Positions 57,417 through 64,000 of a stretch of DNA of 64,000 nucleotides are shown here, in pieces. The stretch spans positions 30,927,385 to 30,991,384 of the forward strand of contig NC_088295.1 of the NCBI RefSeq assembly GCF_032854445.1. The letters are read 5' to 3'. Numbering within the stretch: the first letter of the stretch is position 1; each line of letters starts with the position of its first letter. The position numbers and the translations under genes are program-made. Origin of the DNA: Liolophura sinensis (taxonomy: Eukaryota; Mollusca; Polyplacophora; Chitonida; Chitonidae). Below the pieces are notes generated by a model. It was not told the origin of the DNA, did no database searches, and saw only the letters and a program-made list of their open reading frames with translations.

Positions 57417-60400
57417 TGTTCTGTTATTCGAACAGAATATTTTTGTTGGTGTAACGGGGTACTGTGTTGTCCATGACATAATACTATAAGTTGCAATAAC
57501 ATAGCGCATTCCAGCATCACTCCGAAAACAAAGCATGATGTTGAATGTAATAGATTATTTTATAGTGTACTTCGATAAATCATGTATCTGGTAACATTCT
57601 GTCATTGTTACACATCATCCAGGGCGTGGGTTGCGTGTTCCAGACGAGTAAACCCAAGACGAGCTGGAAAAGATAAACCTAAGGGGTTAAAAATGCATGA
57701 ATCTCTGCCTCTTGTATGGTCTACTCGGGATTCAATGTTCCGTTAATCTGTGGCCACCAAATCCTCACGGTTCTTTATCCAGAAATCAGCCTAGACATTT
57801 CCCTCCAGCAGATTAACAGCTAGTATGCACGACTTTACAAAGGACGGTACTCGAGAAATGCCTCAGTTTTGAATAGAACGGATTAGTTATTTGACATCTG
57901 TTACGTGCTTAATGCTATATACAAGGACAAAAAATCAATTGAATGTCACTGGTTATATAATCATTTCAACAACAAAGCATCTCAAAAAGCTTCAGTTCGT
58001 CGCGTTATTGAATTTCACGATACTTACTCCTTTTTTTTTCAACATTAGTTGACAATTTTTCAATCTATTCAGTGAGTCTGGTTTTCATTCATCACGATGA
58101 CAGGAATCGATTTCAGCAAATAAACACTGTTTGGAAGTTTATGGCTCGTAAATACCGCAGCTTTGTCCGTCTATCCGAGTCATTCTACAAGATGCTGCGT
58201 GATTTATCCTGTTTCTGGGTAAAATCGATCGTCTGCATCAAAACAGCCGGGTCTCGCTCCAGTCTTATCGGATATAAGCTGTTTTTGATGGTTGATATTT
58301 TACCTGCGGTTTCACAAATATAGTTTTTTGTATACCAATGAATCTGAGACAAAAAAGCCCGTCTTCTGCCTTCAATGCACCCTGTATGACATAGACATAT
58401 GAATATTTCATGGTTGACAGTGGCTCTTTCTCATGTCCTCTTCGTTATCGTGTTTGTTTCCTTAGGCTACACACCGATCAATGGTAACCTCAGCCGATTC
58501 TGGTGGAGTGTGGATTTTATCTCAGTCTGATTTCTTAACACGATTGTTGAGTTTACCGCAGGCTAGCAGACACTATATGAATGTCAAGGTACAGGTTTGG
58601 TCGATGGAGTGCCGGCGTGCAACATCTCTGTGTGTCAACCTGAACCACCTGGAATCTTGCAGAGTTATTACACAAACCTCTGTGCCAAGGCAAAAGTTTT
58701 ATGATATATGGATGGCCGTGCACTGGAAACAAGACTGTGAGATCTGCCCAGTGAAACCTTTGATAAGGACGTCACTTTGAATTTGGCTTTAGTATGAATT
58801 TGGCTCTAGTTAACCCTCTAGTGCTTTCCTGTTAGCCCCGCCATCTTTGTCTAACAATTCTATTGCGATTTACCATAACAATTAAAAATAAATTAACAAA
58901 ATTGCATTCCATTACTGAAAGAAAGGACAAAGAAAGTAGACTTGCCGGCCAGCAATGTTGCTTTTACAATATTGTAGGCAAGAGCACATCAATCTCAAAT
59001 ACATATACCTAGCTGCAGTAAGATGAGCGCCGTATAGTTTACCAATGTTAATCTCTCTATATCATTCCAGTCATTGAGTGCTCTATGCCACTGGGATTTA
59101 GGTACTCCGCTAGGGACATTCGATCAGATATACAAGCATGCGTACTTGAGATCGCTTTGTTAATTGCTTCTCTACATGGAATTTATCCACATAATGGATG
59201 ACTGGCCACAGGTTGCAGAGCATTGCTTCATCCTTTCACAATCAACAGATTCTCTCTGTTCTGAGATCGTTTCATAATTATTTTATATACACATTTCCTT
59301 GCTTTGAAGTTTTCATATTTCATCAGTTGGACAAAGAACGATGAAAACCAGATTGAAAACATATGTGAAATTATAATCCCTTAGGATTCCTTTGGCTTAC
59401 GGAGTTATTGACGTAGACATTTCCGTGTAGGGATCACCGGGACGCCTAGAATGGTACTCTAAATGGAATTAGGCGTATTTTTGACTAATTATCGCCCGTG
59501 TCTGTCATCAGCTCTTGTCAAACATTATACACATGCATACCTGATTCACTGAAACATGAATCTCGTTAAATTAGCTCAAATATTAGATTCCATTAGTGTT
59601 AAGAAAATATTTCGCTTCACACGACCGAATTTTAAGCGAATACATTTATTTGTAGATTGCCAATTTAATTCATCAAATGAAGGCTTTCTATGGAGTATGG
59701 AGAACCTGTTTTAGGATATATTCATATATCTGCTGTAAAATGTATTTTACTGAAAAACGTCATGATGACGAACATAAGCTATAAAACTGACGTCATCGCA
59801 ATTCGCCCCGAAACAAGATACAACTGATCTTAAGAAAAGACGTACACTGAACCGATTTTTCACCGCAGATGTTGGAATGCAACTCGTGTGCCAATCATGT
59901 GTGGTAACTTCCAAATAAAACTTCACCTTGATCGATCACACCGTGTAATTGGAGAGAAAATCTAGAGATACTGAGAAACGTAATCAATCTTAATCAAACG
60001 CGGCCTTTAGCTCCTCGCAGATACGTCTTCAAGGTAACATCCACCGTTTCTTTCTCTGGAATCTACACAGACAGAACCAGCAAGGCTTCCGCTATCGCTT
60101 GTTAACATTAATTTCAGATCATATTGTTCTGACAAAGCCTTCCATTTTGTTGATATTTTCGATAGATAAACGTGCGCGGACTATGCAACGCAGGCAAATT
60201 CGTGTTATCATTTATCCATAACAAACTTCTAAAAACGATTGGACGATTTAATGATCAGGGCATTCTGCATGGCTTCCCCATAGTCTAGTCCTTCAGCAGA
60301 ATGATGGATTTACCAATGAAGAAGAAAAAAAATTTAAAACTAAGAAAAAATCAAAATCATTAGCGTAAAGAATTGACACTGGCGACAAATGGCGAACGTA

Positions 60401-61126
60401 AAGCAGACGGTATATGGTGAAATCGCAAAGCCAACAAACTAGCCATTTTAAGCCTTTCACACAGGATGAAAAAAGACCTAGCATTGATGTGCAAAAGACG
60501 CGTAATTTCGCGTTGGCTCATCACCAGCAATTGTCAGTAATATTATGAACACCTTCACTGGGCAAAACGAACCGTCCAAGGCAGTTGTTTTACCTAATGA
60601 TTTTGCCTCCGAAGCCCTTCTCCAGTTTTAAAGGTGTCAGTATTTCTCAACACATATAGCGCCTGAACGAGATGGTGTGAACAAAACATCTTAAAGGACG
60701 GGTCGAATCTTTCATGGCACTTTCTTTCAACATTGATAAATACAAACGTTTCATGAAATTGATTTTGAGGAAGAGAATATCGAGTTCAACTACTGCTGAA
60801 AGAGCAACTGTCTCCGTTCTGGGGTTACAATTTATTGTCATCATAGAAATGAAGTTAGAAAAAAACGAAATGTACGATCTTTGGGGTTCTAGAGGGTAAT
60901 TACACTGCTTTGTTCTGATGATTATCTCAGGGAGGGACACTTCAATACTTTGTTAGAAAAAACAACAAAAGATTTTTGAAGATGTCGACTTAGTATACTT
61001 ACTAAGATGACGGCCCGGAGTGAGATTTGATTCACTGCTAACGTGGCTGACTTTATCCACAGAGCACAAGACGCACGAGAGCAATGGTGAACTTGGAAAG
61101 TGAATTTGACGTTCTTCCGCAACACC
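57417..61126. other. No recognised gene
   Basis: Open frames reach 99 codons (58481-58780) without a domain. A CRE octamer lies at 59788-59795, 17 bp after a palindromic CGTCATGATGACG (59758-59770). No large repeat was seen. Confidence 0.4.
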
Positions 61127-61195
61127 TAATGACTTATCGTCGTCATATCACTGGAAAAATTATTAAGTGCGACATTAAACCCCATGTATAGATAC
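61127..61195 (+). mobile_element. SINE-B tail fragment
   Basis: TGACTTATCGTCGTCATATC, then TTATTAAGTGCGACATTAAACC, matches the SINE-B 3' end. Confidence 0.7.
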
Positions 61196-61340
61196 ATGCT
61201 CTCCATTACAGCTTAAAAGCAGAAAATGTCGTTCTTACACAACTTGTTTAGGCGGGAAGTAGTTCCCCGATACGAAGTACAAGCCTCTGGGTCACAAGTG
61301 GGAAAAATAATTTGCCAAATGCCGATGATTTAAAACTGAA

Positions 61341-61402
61341 GCTACCGTATAAGTGAAATCATTTCATGTACTGCTTTGAAAAACAATGAAATAAACAAAT
61401 CA
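61341..61402 (+). mobile_element. SINE-A tail fragment
   Basis: GCTACCGTATAAGTGAAATC, a decayed CATGTACTGC, and AATGAAATAAACAAATCAAA match the SINE-A 3' end only. Confidence 0.65.
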
Positions 61403-63230
61403 AACTATGTACTAAGGCCCTTTTTTTGATTTGGCCATTTTATACACTGACATTATCTTTCCTAAATACACATGAGACAGTCTCCATAAACTGACTGTTA
61501 AAAATCTAGTTTTATCTTTGTCAGAAACAATAAGAGATTTCCAACAAAATTGAAATCCGCATAACTTAAATCATATCCAACATTTCACCAAAAAGGCACC
61601 TGTATACCACAAAAAGCTAGAACCTTAGCACGGTTCCGGCGGCCAGGGTCAAGGGTGCAGTTACATAAAGTCATCCCAGCATTTGCCTTTGAGGACCCAT
61701 GTTTATTTGGAAAGGCTACAATTCACTACGTTTTTATGGTTAACGTGGGGAGCTGTGCGCTTATAAGCTGAGTTTGTTCCTTTTAACTCCATGTTCAATT
61801 ACTGCTGTATGTGCATCCCGAATGACACTTTTATATGAAGCTATTTTCATGCCTCTTAGGAACCACTATCTTTATGTCTTCAGACAGACGATTGACTTGC
61901 CAGCGGAACCTATCGTGTTATGAAGAAATCGAACATGATAATCGAGATCTCAGTAAGACAAATATGTAAGGTGTTTATCATCATTTACATCGAGTGGATG
62001 TCTATGAGAGATTGCAAGACCATTAGAGGGTAAATAAAATCTATACACTACTTCTTGGTGTCTTCATAATGGCTGGGTAACAGGAATGTGGCGTGCAGGC
62101 ATCAGGAGTCGATCAGAAATCAATAGTAACAAACCACCAGGCGTGCCAGAGACAGCGAGAGAGAAAGAGAAAGAAAAGACAAATTGGAAAAGGTGGGAGA
62201 GCTGGCAGTTCAAAGGAAACCTTGTATGTCTTCATTCTACCATCAGCCCACTGTGTCGAAGGTTTGTCGCTAGGCGAACATGGCGCTGGGAAAATGGTTG
62301 AATGCATGGTGAGAGTTGATCACTATTAACAGATGCTGTCTTCCCAGTGGTACCTCACAGGCTCACACAACCAATTAGAATAGCAAGCACTCGACTGGAG
62401 ACTTCGTCTTCGACCAATCTAATCATCCCATCAACCTGGCTGATTTACTAAAACCATTCAACTGTGGTTAATACATCTGTGTTATTCGCCACCAGCTGTT
62501 CCGCAAGGATTATTACCAGCCATTAGTCATATTCAATCTTACATACTTTTCGCACGCCTCTGTTCAGCTATGTAATTGGTAAATCTCACAAATGTAATTT
62601 TACATTATTCTCATCCCGTACATTTGTATCGAGCGTTCTACTCCAGTTTCCGATGGATAGGCTACGGCTTTACGCCAGGCTTATCAGATACCTGCCTTTT
62701 TTTTCTCGGGCTCTCCCCACCTTGTTCTAAACATATAACTGAGTGTATTTGCATGACTCAGAACTGTTCAAATCCACAAAAGTATGAATATATGAATGAA
62801 TACATATACATTCATACCTTCCTTTCACAGGCGAAATGCTGTGTATTTGGGCAAAATCTGAATAACTGACCGAAGGCAGAATAAAAAGGTGACATTACTT
62901 TTCTTTGATGTAATGCTATAAAAATAGATGTAAGGCTAAACGCGGACAAACGTCTTGTCGTAAAGGTGGTCGGAAGAAGCTAAGCAATTGATTGGAACTT
63001 CTTTCGCATGTACCACCAACAAATTTGCAATCACTCAAGCTTTTCAGGCTGGCTAAGAAAAGAAAACAATGTCTACCGATTTAAAATGCAAAAAATTGCT
63101 GTTATTTATCCATTTGCTTGTCCTCGAAGTAGATTAAATCCAGGCAGCGAAACAGACACATCGTATAAAATTACCAGCCATCAGCTATAACACAGATCAT
63201 TTCCAAAACAATGACCAACACAAACGACGA
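61403..63230. other. No recognised gene
   Basis: The open frames at 62086-62329 on both strands are low-complexity (Lys/Arg/Glu-rich or Pro/Phe-rich) and have no domain. Confidence 0.4.
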
Positions 63231-63243
63231 AAGAAGGTTTATA

Positions 63244-63425
63244 CTTATTTATTTATTTATTTGAATGGTGTTTTACGCCGTACTCAAGAATATTTCACTC
63301 ATACGACGGCGGCCAGCATTATGGTGGGAGGAAACCGGGCAGAGCCCGGCTAAAATCCACGACAATCTGCAGGCTGCTGACAGACCATCCCACTTACGGC
63401 CGGAGAGGAAGCCAGCATGAGCTGG
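63244..63425 (-). mobile_element. SINE-A, 5'-truncated, with perfect 13-bp target duplication
   Basis: The tail, 3' domain and body end at AGCATGAGCTGG, before the B box. AAGAAGGTTTATA occurs exactly on both sides (63231-63243 and 63426-63438), so the truncation happened at insertion. The exact duplication suggests a relatively young insertion. Confidence 0.95.
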
Positions 63426-63734
63426 AAGAAGGTTTATAAGATAAAGACTTAGCACAGATTCAACAACCATTAAGCAAAGACCATTAGCCAGTTTTAACAT
63501 GCGATCTTAGCATGCACGTAACTGCCATGGCGAACCGTGATGAAGACGTGACGTCGCCAAGGTAGTTATGTGCACTTTACATTGTGAGAAGTTGAATGCC
63601 ACCTGTTACGCGTTTAGTAAAATAAAATCTATTCCGGGGTGCCTACTTTATATGGTTGAATCTTATACACAAAATGCCATGGTATAGCAATGCGAACGAC
63701 ACAACACGAAAACAGGCTGCTCAAATTTTCTGTT

Positions 63735-63970
63735 CGGTGAGGCCGAGGGGGTTAACACGCGAACAGGGCGCAATGACCCAGGAGCCTCCCACCAATGCGG
63801 TCGCTGTGAGTTCAAGTCCAGCCCATGCTGGCTCCCTCTTGAGCAGTATGTGGGAAGGTCTGCCAGCAACCTCTGGCCACTTTCCTCTCACCATATTGCT
63901 GGCCACCGTATAAGTGAAATATTCTCGCGCAAGGCGTAAAACAGCAATCAAATGAATAAATAAATAAATG
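63735..63970 (+). mobile_element. SINE-A, full length
   Basis: The head is altered (GTGAGGCCGAGGGGGTTAAC), the B box GTTCAAGTCC and body GCCCATGCTGGC are intact, and the 3' domain GTATAAGTGAAATATTCTCG ends in an (AAAT)n tail. Part of the GGGCTCTGCCCGG palindrome is missing. Confidence 0.9.
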
Positions 63971-64000
63971 AATCTTTTCTGTGAAAGGGCAAAACATCAG

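Noticed and set aside
58467-58780. Possible exon after GTTTGTTTCCTTAG
   Set aside because: The acceptor looks good, and a weak donor AAG|GTACAG follows, but the peptide shows no domain and no partner exon was found.
62086-62329. Overlapping open frames with Lys/Arg/Glu-rich peptides
   Set aside because: They are caused by a GAGA-rich stretch that is open on both strands; there is no domain.

Overview
The window looks like intergenic or intronic DNA from an animal, most likely a lophotrochozoan and probably a mollusc. The reasons are an AT-rich base composition, no prokaryote-style gene packing, no open reading frame above about 230 codons, and many copies of tRNA-derived SINEs with (AAAT)n tails of the kind common in molluscan genomes. 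The species call is inference. No intact host protein-coding gene, rRNA or canonical tRNA was found.

From about 2.9 to 41.7 kb the sequence is a decayed tandem array. Six units (called U1 to U6 here; full length about 5 to 6.4 kb) carry the same ordered sequence blocks in the same orientation: U1 2.9-9.2, U2 9.4-13.4, U3 14.2-17.15, U4 17.15-22.3, U5 31.6-37.1 and U6 37.8-41.7 kb. Units differ by deletions, one clean internal inversion (in U4) and inserted mobile elements. Four units keep a block of about 180 bp that looks like an exon: an open frame, an acceptor-like start, a GT(A/G)AGC donor in three copies, and differences between copies that often fall at third codon positions. This suggests the array began as a duplicated gene segment rather than as a simple satellite.

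Between U4 and U5 (22.5-31.4 kb) lies an old, inactive Ty3/gypsy LTR retrotransposon. Its pol domains run protease, integrase, reverse transcriptase, RNase H, the Gmr1-type order rather than the usual gypsy order. It contains a nested, reversed APE-type non-LTR retrotransposon (LINE) at 23.8-26.4 kb. A third retroelement family, with a YIDD reverse-transcriptase box, has three partial copies (0.95-1.5, 19.1-20.2 and 48.1-48.3 kb). The middle copy is split by a SINE.

The right part (42-64 kb) is mostly single-copy-looking AT-rich DNA with scattered SINEs of three families (A, B and C below), a 28-bp minisatellite, a perfect 32-bp palindrome, two similar CRE/CRE/E-box clusters and one TATA-box candidate promoter. 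Other structures are two more minisatellites (14.8 and 37.4 kb), a MITE inside U1, a hairpin made from a SINE tail, and two GC-rich hairpin islands in U2 and U6. Unit boundaries are approximate because all comparisons were made by eye.
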